In this document: positions 48,374 through 58,403 of the stretch, piece after piece
How positions within the stretch are numbered: the first letter of the stretch is position 1
How the letters are laid out: every line of letters begins with the position of its first letter
NCBI RefSeq assembly: GCF_014109805.1
Contig: NZ_CP059400.1
Span: 1,210,001 to 1,274,000 of the forward strand
DNA from: Legionella sp. PC1000
GTDB lineage: Bacteria > Pseudomonadota > Gammaproteobacteria > Legionellales > Legionellaceae
Reading direction: 5' to 3'
Length of the DNA: 64,000 nucleotides
The notes under the pieces: model-generated
Databases searched by the model: none
Seen by the model: the letters and a program-made list of their open reading frames with translations, nothing else
What the model was told of the DNA's origin: nothing
Translations under genes and position numbers: made by a program

Positions 48374-48522
48374 AGGAACTGTTTCCATTTTCTACTATGT
48401 TGGCCAAATTGTCCTGATTTTACTGCGCTCCGATGATCTCAACACTTTATCTATAACCCTGTGTTTCGGTACGCGAAAATCAGGTCATTTTGTCTTAATC
48501 TAATGAATTGTTCAACAGCTCC
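48374..48522 (+). mobile_element. MITE-like family C element, copy 2
   Basis: Shares with 51891-52024 the ordered blocks ctgtttccattttctactatgttggccaaatt, cctgatttt, tgcgctccgat, gtgtttcggtac.cgaaa and tcattttg. The ends are degraded, so limits are approximate. Non-coding, just upstream of the SNF2 helicase gene. Confidence 0.6.
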
Positions 48523-48614
48523 TAAATATAAAAAACCATTAATTTAAAGATAAAAATGTTAATTAATTTAAAAATTGACTAAAATAGATCCTTTGTCCAG
48601 TAAAAAGCACGCCT

Positions 48615-51600
48615 ATGTTAAATGAAGCACTCTCAAAAATGCCAGAGGTCTTTGATGCCAAAATATTATTGCGAGGCCAAGAATATTTTGAAAATGGACA
48701 TGTGCTCAATATCCGTTTTAGTGACGGTCTATTAAAAGGTCGAGTTAAAGGAAGTTCGAGTCAAATTTATGATGTACATATGGATTTGAAACTCTGGCCA
48801 AAAAAACTCGCGCATTGCACTTGTAATTATCAATATAATTGCAAACATGCCGCTGCGTGTCTATTTGCCCTACGTGATAGAGAAAAAGTAAGCTCTCCTT
48901 CTTTTGCGGGTAATAAATTAGATAAAAAGCTTGATAGCTGGCTGAAAAATTTGCGTGCCCAAGAAGCTGCAATTGTAAAAGCGCCCGAAGTGACCCATCA
49001 TTTAGTCTATCTCATAGAACTAAGGCTCGATGGCTATGAGCATCGAATCGCGATTAAGTTAGCTTTAGCCAAGCTATTAAAGCGTGGTGGTTATGGAAAA
49101 ATGATCCCGTTTAATAGTCTCGCTGATTCTAAAAAACAGCATTTTATTGGCGACGATAATGATTTGGTAGCACTCCTTCTGTTTAAATGCGGTATTTCAG
49201 GTTGGTTTGATACATTAACCATTCGCAATAGTGAATTATTAGAACGAATCATCGCAACTGGACGCGCTTTTTTTATACAAAACCAGGACGAGCCAATTCA
49301 TTTGGGAGAAGCTATTCAAGGGACTTGTGAATGGGTGTTATCTCATAATGGTAATCAAAATTTATTGTTAATGCATGAAGGGAAGGTACTTGAACCTTTG
49401 CTGTTGGATGAAAGTTGGTATTTTAATCGTTCCGAAGAAGAAATGGGACGTTTAATTACTTCATATCCAATAAAACAATTGAGTTATTTGTTGAAAGCGC
49501 CTCCAATTCCAATAGAACAGGCAGAATTACTAGCAAACAAAATGGCTAAAACATGTCCTGAATTTCCCGTGCCGCAGATTTTTGTAAAGCGAGAGGTTCG
49601 ACAAGTTACGCCAGTACCTGTACTTATTCTAGATGCCATTAATGAATTGGATAATGAATCTTCCTGGCTTTATGACACTGAAGAAGAACTGCATGCTTTA
49701 TTTACGGTGCGTATTCTTTTTGATTATGCAGGTTTAATGATTGCAGGTTCTGAAGAATGTAACACCGTCGTATGTCAGCAGGAAGAACTTTTAATTGAAT
49801 ACCCACGCCATAAGAATTTTGAGCAATCAAAATGGGATGAGCTGCAGGAAATACTTCCGTTAAGAACACCCACAGCCTGGGAAAATGATCAATGGAAAAA
49901 AGTAAAACAGGCTGATTTTGTTTTGCGGAATATAAATATTTTGGCAGATTTGGAATTTGTTTGCAGTCAATTGATACCCGAGTTAAAGAGCCGCGGTTGG
50001 CGGGTCGAATGCATTAGTCCAATGTATCACGAAGTGATTCGCGCTGATGATGTAGAGTGGTATTCAGACCTGCATGAAAATGCAACCGATTTTTTCTCAT
50101 ATCAATTGGGAATTTTGGTTGAGGGTAAACCAGTCAGTATAGTACCTTTGGTAGCAGATTTAATTCATCGTTACAGTGGTAATGATTTGGATAATCTTCC
50201 TGACACACAATTAGTCAAGCTGCCTTTACATGACGGACGTGCTTTGCAGTTAGAAATGGGGCGAATTAAACCTTTGGTTCGTCTTTTATTTCAATTTGGC
50301 GTACGCCATATAGATGAAAATCAACATTTACAAATTAACAAATATCAACTTATTTTAATGCGTGAAGCTGAATTAGCTATTGCGGCAACCAGAACACGTT
50401 GGCAAGGCGCTGAAACTTTAAGAGATCAAATAAGACAATTGTCTCAATTAACCCATATTCCTGAAATACCACCACCCGCTGGCTTGCATGCTCAACTAAG
50501 GGATTATCAACGCTATGGTTTAAACTGGTTGCAATTTTTGCGAACAAGCCATTTCAGTGGCATTCTAGCTGACGATATGGGATTGGGTAAAACAATACAA
50601 ACCTTGGCTCATTTGCAATATGAAAAAGAACAAGGTCGTATTAATGCAGCAACCTTAATTGTTGCGCCAACTAGTCTTGTGGGGAACTGGGAGGCTGAAG
50701 CCAAACGATTTACTCCATCATTAAAGGTTTTGGTTTATCATGGTTCCGAGCGTCATCAGGATAATTTTAATGACTATGATATCGTGGTTTCTACTTATGG
50801 ACTAATTCATCGAGATAAGGAGAAATTTGTCACTTATTCTTTTTATTATCTGATTTTGGATGAAGCACAATTTATTAAAAATGCACGTACGAAAACGACG
50901 CAAATTATTCAGCAATTACAGGCTACCCATCGCTTATGTCTGACAGGAACGCCTTTGGAAAATCACTTAGGCGAGTTATGGTCTTTGTTCCATTTTCTGA
51001 TGCCTGGTCTATTAGGTGATGCAAAGCAATTTAGGCTCTGGTTCCGCACGCCTATTGAGAAATATGCCGATTTGAATCGACGAGAGGTGCTGACGAAGAG
51101 AGTACAGCCTTTTATATTGAGAAGAACAAAAAATCAGGTGGCTCGTGAATTACCTCTTAAAACAGAAATGACACGTACCATAGAAATTATTGGCCCGCAG
51201 CGCGATCTATATGAAGCAATCCGTATGAGTATGGAGAAAAAAGTTCGTGATGCGATTGCAAAACAGGGCCTGGGTAAAAGCCATATCCTTTTGTTGGATG
51301 CACTACTGAAATTACGGCAGGTTTGTTGTGATCCAAGATTATTGTCTTTGCCTGAAGCAACGATTGCGCATGGTACTTCTGCAAAACTAGAGGCATTAAT
51401 GGATTTGTTGGATAACTTGGTAGGCGAGGGAAGACGGGTCCTGGTTTTCTCACAATTTACTTCCATGTTGCAATTAATCGAAGAAGAATTGCATGCCAGA
51501 AGTTATGATTATTTAAAGTTAACGGGTCAAACCGTACATCGGCAAGCAATGGTAGAAAAATTCCAGGAAGGAAAAATTCCAATTTTTCTTATCAGTTTAA

Positions 51601-51890
51601 AAGCTGGCGGTACTGGACTTAATTTAACGCGCGCCGACACGGTAATTCATTATGATCCCTGGTGGAATCCTGCAGTAGAAGACCAAGCTACAGATCGAAC
51701 CCATCGAATAGGTCAGGAAAATCCCGTGTTTGTCTATAAGCTAATTACTTCGGGTACAGTAGAAGAAGCTATTTTAGGAATGCAAGACAAAAAGAGACTA
51801 TTAGTTGAAGGCGTTTTATCTGCTGAGCCGGCCAAAGCAATGGCTTTAAGTGAAGAAGATGTGGAGCAGTTTTTTACGCCACTAGATTAG
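48615..51890 (+). CDS. SWIM zinc-finger SNF2-family helicase
   Basis: 1091 aa. A SWIM zinc finger lies at about residues 68-86 (CTCNYQYNCKH: CxC...CxH). The bacterial SNF2 N-terminal region spans about 100-620. The ATPase core begins with Walker A DDMGLGKTIQTL near 655, DEXx box DEAQFIKN near 750, LTGTPLENHLGELWSL near 780, and the second RecA lobe with VFSQFTSMLQLIEEEL near 945 and GTGLNLTRADTVIHYDPWWNPAVEDQATDR near 1000, ending THRIGQ. Family members remodel protein-DNA complexes (RapA/HepA-like in role), but the precise target is not known. A family C element starts one base after its stop codon. Confidence 0.93.
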   Translation: MLNEALSKMPEVFDAKILLRGQEYFENGHVLNIRFSDGLLKGRVKGSSSQIYDVHMDLKLWPKKLAHCTCNYQYNCKHAAACLFALRDREKVSSPSFAGNKLDKKLDSWLKNLRAQEAAIVKAPEVTHHLVYLIELRLDGYEHRIAIKLALAKLLKRGGYGKMIPFNSLADSKKQHFIGDDNDLVALLLFKCGISGWFDTLTIRNSELLERIIATGRAFFIQNQDEPIHLGEAIQGTCEWVLSHNGNQNLLLMHEGKVLEPLLLDESWYFNRSEEEMGRLITSYPIKQLSYLLKAPPIPIEQAELLANKMAKTCPEFPVPQIFVKREVRQVTPVPVLILDAINELDNESSWLYDTEEELHALFTVRILFDYAGLMIAGSEECNTVVCQQEELLIEYPRHKNFEQSKWDELQEILPLRTPTAWENDQWKKVKQADFVLRNINILADLEFVCSQLIPELKSRGWRVECISPMYHEVIRADDVEWYSDLHENATDFFSYQLGILVEGKPVSIVPLVADLIHRYSGNDLDNLPDTQLVKLPLHDGRALQLEMGRIKPLVRLLFQFGVRHIDENQHLQINKYQLILMREAELAIAATRTRWQGAETLRDQIRQLSQLTHIPEIPPPAGLHAQLRDYQRYGLNWLQFLRTSHFSGILADDMGLGKTIQTLAHLQYEKEQGRINAATLIVAPTSLVGNWEAEAKRFTPSLKVLVYHGSERHQDNFNDYDIVVSTYGLIHRDKEKFVTYSFYYLILDEAQFIKNARTKTTQIIQQLQATHRLCLTGTPLENHLGELWSLFHFLMPGLLGDAKQFRLWFRTPIEKYADLNRREVLTKRVQPFILRRTKNQVARELPLKTEMTRTIEIIGPQRDLYEAIRMSMEKKVRDAIAKQGLGKSHILLLDALLKLRQVCCDPRLLSLPEATIAHGTSAKLEALMDLLDNLVGEGRRVLVFSQFTSMLQLIEEELHARSYDYLKLTGQTVHRQAMVEKFQEGKIPIFLISLKAGGTGLNLTRADTVIHYDPWWNPAVEDQATDRTHRIGQENPVFVYKLITSGTVEEAILGMQDKKRLLVEGVLSAEPAKAMALSEEDVEQFFTPLD

Positions 51891-52024
51891 GGTCTGCTTA
51901 CATTTCTACTATCTTGGCCAAACTGCCCTGATTTTCTGCGTTCCGATACTCACATACTCATGTATGCTGCGCTTCGGTACTCGAAAGGCTATTTTGACTC
52001 AAACTAGCGAAATGTAAACAGACC
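51891..52024 (+). mobile_element. MITE-like family C element, copy 3 (best preserved)
   Basis: 134 bp bounded by ggtctgcttacattt (51891-51905) and aaatgtaaacagacc (52010-52024), 15-bp terminal inverted repeats with one mismatch. It has an inner palindromic look (cgttccgatactcacatac...gtatgctgcgcttcggtactcg). No coding capacity. It starts directly after the SNF2 gene stop. Copies 1 (40541-40680, inverted) and 2 (48374-48522) are older relatives. Confidence 0.8.
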
Positions 52025-52131
52025 TTGGGGTTGCAGCGGGTTATCCCATTTATAAAAAATTACTTCTTAAGGCTAGCATAGTTTTCAATCATAGCATAAG
52101 CTATTAAATGATTGTAAACATGGAGAAAATT

Positions 52132-52563
52132 ATGAACTTATGGAAGCTAGCTTGTGGTTTTTTTGTTGCTGTGTTTTATTTACCTGCAGCACTTGCCGCA
52201 TCGCCAGTAGGTACCTGGGTCACAACTGATGATAAAACGGGTAAGAAAAGAGCTGTTGTCACCATTAGTGAATCTGGAGGTACTTTAAGTGCGGTTATTA
52301 ATAAGGTATTTCCGCAACCTGGTGATACTGGTATTTGCCAGAATTGTCCTGGGATGTTTAAAGGAAAGAAGGTTGAAGGATTGACTTTTATGTGGGGATT
52401 GAAGAAGGAAGGAGATAACGAGTGGGGTGGTGGCTCTATTTTAGATCCTAAGTCAGGGAAAATCTATCGCGCCAAAATCACTGCCCAAGGAAATAAACTT
52501 TTAGTCAGAGGATATCTGGGTATTTCTTTATTAGGACGTACCCAAGTTTGGAGAAAACAATAG
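52132..52563 (+). CDS. DUF2147 exported protein
   Basis: 143 aa from the ATG with GGAG seven bases upstream; an earlier in-frame ATG lacks a site. Signal peptide with cleavage after ALA (about residue 22). The mature protein is the small lipocalin-like DUF2147 fold: SPVGTWVTTDDKTGKKRAVVTI, a CQNCPG pair near 70, a GLKKEGDNEWGGGSILDPKSGKIYRAKI strand region and GYLGISLLGRTQVW at the end, which is the best conserved family stretch. Periplasmic, function unknown. Confidence 0.88.
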   Translation: MNLWKLACGFFVAVFYLPAALAASPVGTWVTTDDKTGKKRAVVTISESGGTLSAVINKVFPQPGDTGICQNCPGMFKGKKVEGLTFMWGLKKEGDNEWGGGSILDPKSGKIYRAKITAQGNKLLVRGYLGISLLGRTQVWRKQ

Positions 52564-52577
52564 CCTATCAGTATAAT

Positions 52578-52605
52578 TCATCCCGAACAGCTTTGTTCGG
52601 GATGA
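52578..52605. repeat. Perfect 11-bp hairpin after the DUF2147 gene
   Basis: tcatcccgaac-agcttt-gttcgggatga, exact arms, 14 bases after the DUF2147 stop codon. There is no T run after it, so it may act as a weak terminator or be a short dispersed palindrome. Confidence 0.6.
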
Positions 52606-52665
52606 CATCCATGTAAAAGAACATTACAATATACCTCGTTCCAAATTTCTCATTACATCACGACC

Positions 52666-54048
52666 ATGTACGATCTGCAAAACTCCAAAAAAACAGTTGA
52701 TCCATTAAAACGTCCCCCTCATTCTGTGGAAGCAGAGCAATCCATTATTGGTGGATTAATGTTGGACAATCAGGTTTGGGATAAAGTCAGTAATAAATTA
52801 TGTGAAACCGATTTCTATCGCACCGAGCATCGAATTTTATTTCGAACAATTTCCAATTTGGTAAAAAAAGATCAACCTTTTGATGTAGTGACTCTGCTTG
52901 ATGCCTTAAAGTCTTATAACGAATTAGATGATGCGGGTGGGGAAGCCTATTTGTTCGAACTGGCTAATAATACCCCCAGTGTTGCTAACGTATCTGCATA
53001 TGCCGATATAGTTCGGGAAAAGTCGGTACAGAGACAGCTTATTACTGTAGCCACCGAAATTGCTGATTCAGCATATAATCCTGGAGGCAGGCAAGTGCCT
53101 GAACTTCTTGATATGGCAGAAACTAAAGTGTTTGCTATAGGTGAGCAAACAGGCGGTGATGGCGGACCTGAAAATATAAAATCAATTTTGGTTCGTGCGG
53201 TAGAAAAAATTGATGCACTCTATCACAATGGTGATGCAATTACCGGGCTTGCTACAGGTTTGTCTGATTTGGATGAAATGACTTCAGGATTGCAACCTTC
53301 TGACTTAATTATTGTTGCTGGTCGTCCTTCCATGGGTAAAACGACTTTAGTCATGAATATGGCAGAACATGCCGCGATTAAATCTGGAAAACCCGTACTG
53401 GCTTTTTCTATGGAGATGCCGGCAGATTCTTTGGCAATGAGGATGATGTCCTCTTTAGGGCGCATCGATCAGCATAAGATTAGAACGGGTAAACTGGATG
53501 ATGATGATTGGCCTCGCGTGACCTCTGCAGTACATATGCTTTCGGAAGCCCCTTTATTTATAGATGATACACCCGCTTTAAGTCCTGGTGAAATGCGTGC
53601 ACGAGCCAGGCGGTTGGCCAAGGAACAAGGTAACTTGGGGCTAATTGTGGTAGACTATTTACAATTAATGAAAGTGCCTGGGTTTTCAGCGGATAATAGA
53701 ACGGCGGAAATATCTGAAATTTCACGCAGTCTTAAGTCGCTTGCAAAAGAACTACAAGTACCAGTGATTGCTTTATCCCAGTTGAACCGAAGTTTGGAAC
53801 AACGCTCAGATAAACGTCCTGTTATGTCTGATTTGCGTGAATCGGGTGCGATTGAGCAAGATGCTGATTTAATTTGTTTTATTTATCGAGATGAAGTCTA
53901 CAATGAAGATAGTCCTGATAAAGGAACAGCCGAAATCATTGTGGCCAAACAAAGAAATGGTCCAATTGGTAAGGTTCGTGTAGCTTTTATTGGTAAATAC
54001 ACTCGTTTTGAAGATTTAGCTTATAATGGTTATCAAGGGGTAGATTAA
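52666..54048 (+). CDS. dnaB: Replicative DNA helicase DnaB
   Basis: 460-aa hexameric helicase that unwinds DNA at the replication fork. The N-terminal DnaB domain starts with [16 protein letters not shown] (residue 18), the RecA-like C-terminal domain has [10 protein letters not shown] (Walker A, near 222), FSMEMP near 247, VDYLQLM near 332 and [10 protein letters not shown] near 372. No intein is present. alr begins 1 bp after the stop, an order (dnaB-alr) known in many gammaproteobacteria. Confidence 0.97.
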   Translation: MYDLQNSKKTVDPLKRPPHSVEAEQSIIGGLMLDNQVWDKVSNKLCETDFYRTEHRILFRTISNLVKKDQPFDVVTLLDALKSYNELDDAGGEAYLFELANNTPSVANVSAYADIVREKSVQRQLITVATEIADSAYNPGGRQVPELLDMAETKVFAIGEQTGGDGGPENIKSILVRAVEKIDALYHNGDAITGLATGLSDLDEMTSGLQPSDLIIVAGRPSMGKTTLVMNMAEHAAIKSGKPVLAFSMEMPADSLAMRMMSSLGRIDQHKIRTGKLDDDDWPRVTSAVHMLSEAPLFIDDTPALSPGEMRARARRLAKEQGNLGLIVVDYLQLMKVPGFSADNRTAEISEISRSLKSLAKELQVPVIALSQLNRSLEQRSDKRPVMSDLRESGAIEQDADLICFIYRDEVYNEDSPDKGTAEIIVAKQRNGPIGKVRVAFIGKYTRFEDLAYNGYQGVD

Positions 54049-54049
54049 G

Positions 54050-55123
54050 GTGTCCAGACCTACCAAACTGGTGATAGAGCCAAGCGCTTTGCATCATAAC
54101 TTAACGCGAATAAGACATTTTGCTCCAGGCACGAAAATAATTGCTATGGTTAAGGCTAATGCCTATGGTTGTGGGGTACATATTGTAGCACCCATATTGG
54201 AAGGACACGTAGATGCTTTTGGTGTAGCTTGTATTGAGGAGGCCCTGGTTCTTCGTAAAATAGGAATACGGACTCATTGTATTCTTTTTCAAGGTATATT
54301 TAGCCCTGATGAATTTAAGGCGGTAGCACAGCATCAATTTGGATGCGTTGTTCATCAACCGCATCAGGTACAGTGGCTTTTAAATACTCCTCTAGATACG
54401 CCAATTAAACTCTGGGTTAAAGTAAATACTGGCATGCATCGTTTGGGTTTTAAAACTCATGAGCTGCAAGGAGTAATGGATGCATTGCACTCTTGTCCTT
54501 GGGTGGATAAAGAGATCGGCTTGATGACCCATTTAGCTTGTGCTGATGAGCCTGAACGCATAGAAAATCTTCAGCAAATTTCTTTGTTTGAACGTATTTC
54601 TGCCTCAGGGTATAGTCAACGCAGTATTGCCAATTCCGCTGCCATTATTTCTTTTCCGCAAACTCATATGGACGTTGTCAGACCTGGTATTATGCTTTAT
54701 GGTGTATCACCTTTTGCCAATCAGACTGCAATTGATTTGGGTTTACTTCCTGTAATGCGTTTTGTTTCAGCAATTAGTGCCGTTCATCATAATCCTCCTT
54801 TGGCTCAAGTTGGGTATAGCGGTATTTGGAAAAGTGAAAAGCCCTCCATTATTGGTATTGTTGCTGCGGGATATGGTGATGGTTATCCACGACATATTGC
54901 GGCAAACACCCCAGTTTGGGTTCAAGGCAAAGAGGTTCCTATTGTTGGGAGAGTATCAATGGATATGCTTGCTGTAGACTTAACGGAGCATCCGGAAGTA
55001 AAACCTGGAGCGCCTGTGGAACTTTGGGGTACGCATATTTTAGTTGAGCGAATCGCACAAGCAGCAGGAACTACGGGTTATGAATTATTATGTCAGATTT
55101 CAGAGCGAGTGCGTCACGATTAA
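54050..55123 (+). CDS. alr: Alanine racemase
   Basis: 357-aa PLP enzyme making D-alanine for peptidoglycan. The PLP lysine is in [11 protein letters not shown] (about residue 34). The second catalytic base, Tyr, lies in QVGYSGIW near 253. [10 protein letters not shown] near 273 and [14 protein letters not shown] near 303 complete the family marks. A GTG start with TAAGG just before is used; the gene overlaps the end of dnaB in operon fashion (1-bp gap). Confidence 0.96.
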   Translation: MSRPTKLVIEPSALHHNLTRIRHFAPGTKIIAMVKANAYGCGVHIVAPILEGHVDAFGVACIEEALVLRKIGIRTHCILFQGIFSPDEFKAVAQHQFGCVVHQPHQVQWLLNTPLDTPIKLWVKVNTGMHRLGFKTHELQGVMDALHSCPWVDKEIGLMTHLACADEPERIENLQQISLFERISASGYSQRSIANSAAIISFPQTHMDVVRPGIMLYGVSPFANQTAIDLGLLPVMRFVSAISAVHHNPPLAQVGYSGIWKSEKPSIIGIVAAGYGDGYPRHIAANTPVWVQGKEVPIVGRVSMDMLAVDLTEHPEVKPGAPVELWGTHILVERIAQAAGTTGYELLCQISERVRHD

Positions 55124-55210
55124 ATGAATTGTTTTTGATTGCACTCCGTACGCATTGTACCAAGGCATAATGATGCGGAATTAGGATTGAGAAAGTTTAT
55201 TTATTTATCA

Positions 55211-55244
55211 TAAACCTGCGTTTCATTTCGCTGCATCCAGGCTA
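55211..55244. repeat. Single degenerate family B arm
   Basis: aacctgcgtttcatttcgctgcatccaggctaa resembles the CCCGGGTTTCGCTGCGCTGCACCCAGGCT arm with several changes. It sits in the 214-bp gap after alr; no second arm pairs with it. Confidence 0.45.
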
Positions 55245-55337
55245 AAATATTTAGATTTTCTTTAACTATGGATAATAACTGAGCGTGATGTTAGAATTAC
55301 AACCGATTTCTATAACCTTTTAATTGGGTGATATGTT

Positions 55338-55784
55338 ATGAAAAAAATAGCTGTTGCATCATTGTCTTTATTATTGGTTGGTTGTGCATCAATGAATCAT
55401 GAAGACGTAGGTACTATCTCAGGGGGAGTTATCGGCGGATTGATTGGAAGCCAATTTGGAGGTGGCCCAGCAGCGAAATTGGCTGCAACAGCAGGTGGTG
55501 CTATTGCTGGTGCTTATTTAGGTGGTCAAATTGGTAAATATATGGATAAAGTGGATAGAATGGAAATGCAACGTGCCTTAGAAACTGCACCTACTGGCAA
55601 ATCAGTACATTGGTCAAATCCAGACACTGGAAATAGTTATACAGTACAACCTACTCGTACTTATTATCGTGAGCGTTTGCCTTGCCGTGAGTATCTAACT
55701 AAGGCAATCATTGATGGAAGACCACAAACATTACGTGGTAGTGCATGTCGTCAGCCAGATGGTACATGGCATGTGGTAAACTAA
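55338..55784 (+). CDS. RT0821/Lpp0805-family glycine-zipper surface lipoprotein
   Basis: 148 aa. Lipobox LVGC (Cys about 17) after a short signal. Residues about 27-68 are a glycine-zipper 2TM-like segment (GGVIGGLIGSQFGGG, then GGAIAGAYLGGQIG). The C-terminal half has WSNPDTGNSYTVQPTRTYY and CREYLTKAIIDGRPQTLRGSACRQPDGTW, the 17-kDa antigen-like domain shared by Rickettsia and Legionella proteins. Outer-membrane lipoprotein, function unknown. It stands alone. Confidence 0.9.
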   Translation: MKKIAVASLSLLLVGCASMNHEDVGTISGGVIGGLIGSQFGGGPAAKLAATAGGAIAGAYLGGQIGKYMDKVDRMEMQRALETAPTGKSVHWSNPDTGNSYTVQPTRTYYRERLPCREYLTKAIIDGRPQTLRGSACRQPDGTWHVVN

Positions 55785-55801
55785 CCACGTATACCTATGT
55801 A

Positions 55802-55878
55802 GGCTGGGCTAAACATAGCCCAGCCCAGATTCTTCGAGCTTCGTGCTGGGGTTCGCAAGCTCAGCACCAGCCTACAAC
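55802..55878. repeat. Compound palindrome after the glycine-zipper lipoprotein gene
   Basis: ggctgggct-aaacat-agcccagcc (55802-55825) is a perfect 9-bp hairpin. It is followed by ttcgagcttcgtgctggggttcgcaagctcagcaccagcct, whose gtgctgg and ccagc ends also pair imperfectly. It lies between convergent genes, and can serve as a bidirectional terminator. Confidence 0.6.
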
Positions 55879-55880
55879 AA

Positions 55881-56213
55881 CTATTTTACTTTTTTAGTCT
55901 TTTTTACTTCCACAGCCTCTACTTCCCCATCTTTTTTCTTATCACAACAGACGCATTTGCAGCAACTAAATAAGTTGTATAACCAGCCTATCAGAAAACC
56001 TGTAATGAAGGCATCAATGAAACCTATAACACCTCCCAATAAACTTCCCATTATCGAAGGCTCATATCCAGGATATAAACTACCTACAGCAGTTACAAAG
56101 CCATGTCCATAGGTATAATAGTAAGCAATTAATCCTATTATTAAAATAGATATTCCCCAGAGAACCCCAAGTGCAAGGCCAAGAGCTACAGGGCTTAATT
56201 TGCAACCTTTCAT
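55881..56213 (-). CDS. Small membrane protein with cysteine-rich cytosolic tail
   Basis: 110 aa with two membrane helices (about 9-32, LGLALGVLWGISILIIGLIAYYY; about 55-82, IMGSLLGGVIGFIDAFITGFLIGWLYNLF), then SCCKCVCCDKKKDGE, a six-cysteine cluster, and a Lys/Glu-rich tail. Proteins like it have been labelled phage holins, but there are no phage genes here. The Cys cluster suggests metal binding or lipid modification (inference). GGAGACGAGC precedes the ATG. Confidence 0.7.
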   Translation of the reverse strand: MKGCKLSPVALGLALGVLWGISILIIGLIAYYYTYGHGFVTAVGSLYPGYEPSIMGSLLGGVIGFIDAFITGFLIGWLYNLFSCCKCVCCDKKKDGEVEAVEVKKTKKVK

Positions 56214-56252
56214 GCTCGTCTCCTTTTTATAGTATCGTCCTATAAAAACCGC

Positions 56253-56324
56253 AGCCTGGGTGCAGCGAGCGAAACCCAGGAATTTATTTACTAAACCCGG
56301 GTTTCGCTTCGCTGCACCCAGGCT
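56253..56324. repeat. Family B inverted repeat
   Basis: agcctgggtgcagcgagcgaaacccagg (56253-56280) and cccgggtttcgcttcgctgcacccaggct (56296-56324) are inverted copies with few mismatches and a 15-base AT spacer. It lies between the small membrane protein gene and the 3' end of dapE; a sister copy stands on the other side of dapD. Confidence 0.85.
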
Positions 56325-56386
56325 ACAAAGCTACAAAATTGCAATAAATTCAACTGCCTTTCTCAAAGTATAGACTACAACATTAA

Positions 56387-57556
56387 TTAATTAATTAATA
56401 ATTTTTCACAAATCGAAAAATATAAAATTTCTAATTGGTACAGATCGTTTAAGGAAACACATTCATTCACTTGATGAATTGTGGCATTCACAGGCCCAAG
56501 TTCTACTACTTCAACACCATAGGGTGCGATAAAGCGGCCATCAGATGTTCCGCCACTGGTAGAAAGTTCCGGTGAATTTCCAATAAGTTCGAGTATTGCT
56601 TCCTTACAGCGTTCCAGTAAGGTACCTTGGGATGTCAAAAAAGGCTCACCACTTAAACGCCATTCAATAATAGGATTCAGATCGTGCTCTTGAAAAGTAG
56701 TAATCACTTTTTCTTTTAATGAGTGGTGTGTGTGTTCTGTTGAGTATCTAAAATTTAGATGTAAAATCAATTCTCCCGGAATTATATTTGCAGCATGACC
56801 TCCTGATTGGAGGTGAGTAATTTGCATGGATGTTGGCGGAAAATAATTGTTACCCTGATCCCAGAGCGTTGCGGTCAGATTTGCTAGTGCGGGACTAATT
56901 TTATGGATTGGATTGTCCGCCAAATGGGGGTAGGCCACATGCCCTTGTTTTCCATGTAAGGTAATTTGGGCGCTCAATGATCCACGCCTGCCAATTTTGA
57001 TCACATCACCAACACGATGAGTACTTGATGGCTCCCCGACAATGCAATAATCAATGTGAATGCCTTGATTCTCCAGGAGTTGCATGACATAGGGTGTGCC
57101 CATATCATAATCATTACCTTCCTCACCACTGGTAATAAGAAAACCTAATCTTCCCTGAAATTTGGGATAAGTGTTTATAAATCGTTTTGCCATAAGCAGC
57201 ATGCATGCAAGGCTACCTTTCATGTCAGCAACACCACGCCCAAAGAGCATTCCATTTTTATTTTCCACTGTAAAAGGATCAGATAACCATTTTGTTACGT
57301 CACCCACAGGAACTACATCGGTATGACCAGCGAATACGAGAAAAGGGCCCGATTCTCCATAAGAAGCAAAGAAGTTGGAAACAGGCCCTTTATTCATACG
57401 TTGGCAAGTAAATCCTGCTTGTTCCAAAAAATGGATCATAAACTCCTGGCAGCCTGCATCTTCAGGTGTAATAGAGGGAAAATGAACAAGTTTTGTTAAT
57501 ATTTCTTGTAAGTCTGCCTCCAAATTTGGTGATACTCTATTTTTCTGCCCAGCCAT
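56387..57556 (-). CDS. dapE: Succinyl-diaminopimelate desuccinylase
   Basis: 389-aa M20 metallohydrolase giving L,L-diaminopimelate for lysine and peptidoglycan. Zinc-site marks: FAGHTDVVPVGD near 76, GRGVADMKGSLA near 108, TSGEEGNDYDMGT near 140, and the late His in NATIHQVNE near 363. Residues 1-12 (MAGQKNRVSPNL) are an extension before the usual start. It follows dapD with one base between, so both are one transcript (dapD first). Confidence 0.96.
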   Translation of the reverse strand: MAGQKNRVSPNLEADLQEILTKLVHFPSITPEDAGCQEFMIHFLEQAGFTCQRMNKGPVSNFFASYGESGPFLVFAGHTDVVPVGDVTKWLSDPFTVENKNGMLFGRGVADMKGSLACMLLMAKRFINTYPKFQGRLGFLITSGEEGNDYDMGTPYVMQLLENQGIHIDYCIVGEPSSTHRVGDVIKIGRRGSLSAQITLHGKQGHVAYPHLADNPIHKISPALANLTATLWDQGNNYFPPTSMQITHLQSGGHAANIIPGELILHLNFRYSTEHTHHSLKEKVITTFQEHDLNPIIEWRLSGEPFLTSQGTLLERCKEAILELIGNSPELSTSGGTSDGRFIAPYGVEVVELGPVNATIHQVNECVSLNDLYQLEILYFSICEKLLIN

Positions 57557-57557
57557 G

Positions 57558-58379
57558 CTAACTCGCTCTTAATAGTTCATTAATGCTTACTTTTGCTCTT
57601 GTTTTGTCATCTACCTGCTTCACAATGACTGCACAATACAAACTGTAGCTTTTGTCTTCACTGGGCAGGCTACCAGCGACTACCACTGATCCTGCCGGGA
57701 TACGACCGTAAGTAATTTCTCCCGTGAGCCGATTATATATTTTAGTACTTTGTCCCAAGTATACCCCCATAGACAATACGGAATTTCGTTCTACGATCAC
57801 CCCTTCGACGACTTCGGAGCGGGCTCCGATAAAACAATTGTCTTCGATAATGGTGGGGTTGGCTTGTAAGGGCTCCAAAACACCACCTATACCTACTCCG
57901 CCTGAAAGATGCACGTTTTTACCGATTTGGGCGCAGGAACCCACAGTTGCCCAGGTATCAACCATGACGCCCTCATCAATATATGCGCCCACATTGACAT
58001 AAGATGGCATTAAAACACAGTTCTTTGCAATATACGCCCCTTTGCGAACCATGGCATGGGGTACCACGCGCACCCCTGTTTGTTTGAATTGTTCTTCGGT
58101 ATAGTTATTGTATTTGAGAGGTACTTTGTCATAAAACTGACAGAAACCGGAATCAATCACTTGATTGGGATAAAGCCTAAAAGATAAAAGAACTGCTTTT
58201 TTTATCCATTGATTAACTACCCATTCATTATTTATTTTTTCTGCTACCCGGTACTGGCCGTTGTCCAGACAAGAAAGTACTTCATTCACCGCCGCAGTAA
58301 GTTCGGGAGATGCATTATCAATTGATAATGTTTGGCGTTGCTCAAAAGCTTGTTCAATTAGAGTTTGTAAGGTTTGCAT
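57558..58379 (-). CDS. dapD: Tetrahydrodipicolinate N-succinyltransferase
   Basis: 273-aa trimeric enzyme using succinyl-CoA in the diaminopimelate pathway. The left-handed beta helix with hexapeptide repeats spans about 105-225 ([24 protein letters not shown], then [30 protein letters not shown]). AGGAAAA precedes the ATG. It is first in the dapD-dapE unit, which is bracketed on both sides by family B repeats. Confidence 0.97.
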   Translation of the reverse strand: MQTLQTLIEQAFEQRQTLSIDNASPELTAAVNEVLSCLDNGQYRVAEKINNEWVVNQWIKKAVLLSFRLYPNQVIDSGFCQFYDKVPLKYNNYTEEQFKQTGVRVVPHAMVRKGAYIAKNCVLMPSYVNVGAYIDEGVMVDTWATVGSCAQIGKNVHLSGGVGIGGVLEPLQANPTIIEDNCFIGARSEVVEGVIVERNSVLSMGVYLGQSTKIYNRLTGEITYGRIPAGSVVVAGSLPSEDKSYSLYCAVIVKQVDDKTRAKVSINELLRAS

Positions 58380-58403
58380 CTATTTTTCCTGTATCTTTTG
58401 TAG

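Noticed and set aside
55881..56213. Phage holin
   Set aside because: Two helices and small size are suggestive, but no lysin, structural or integrase genes are near and the Cys cluster is not typical.
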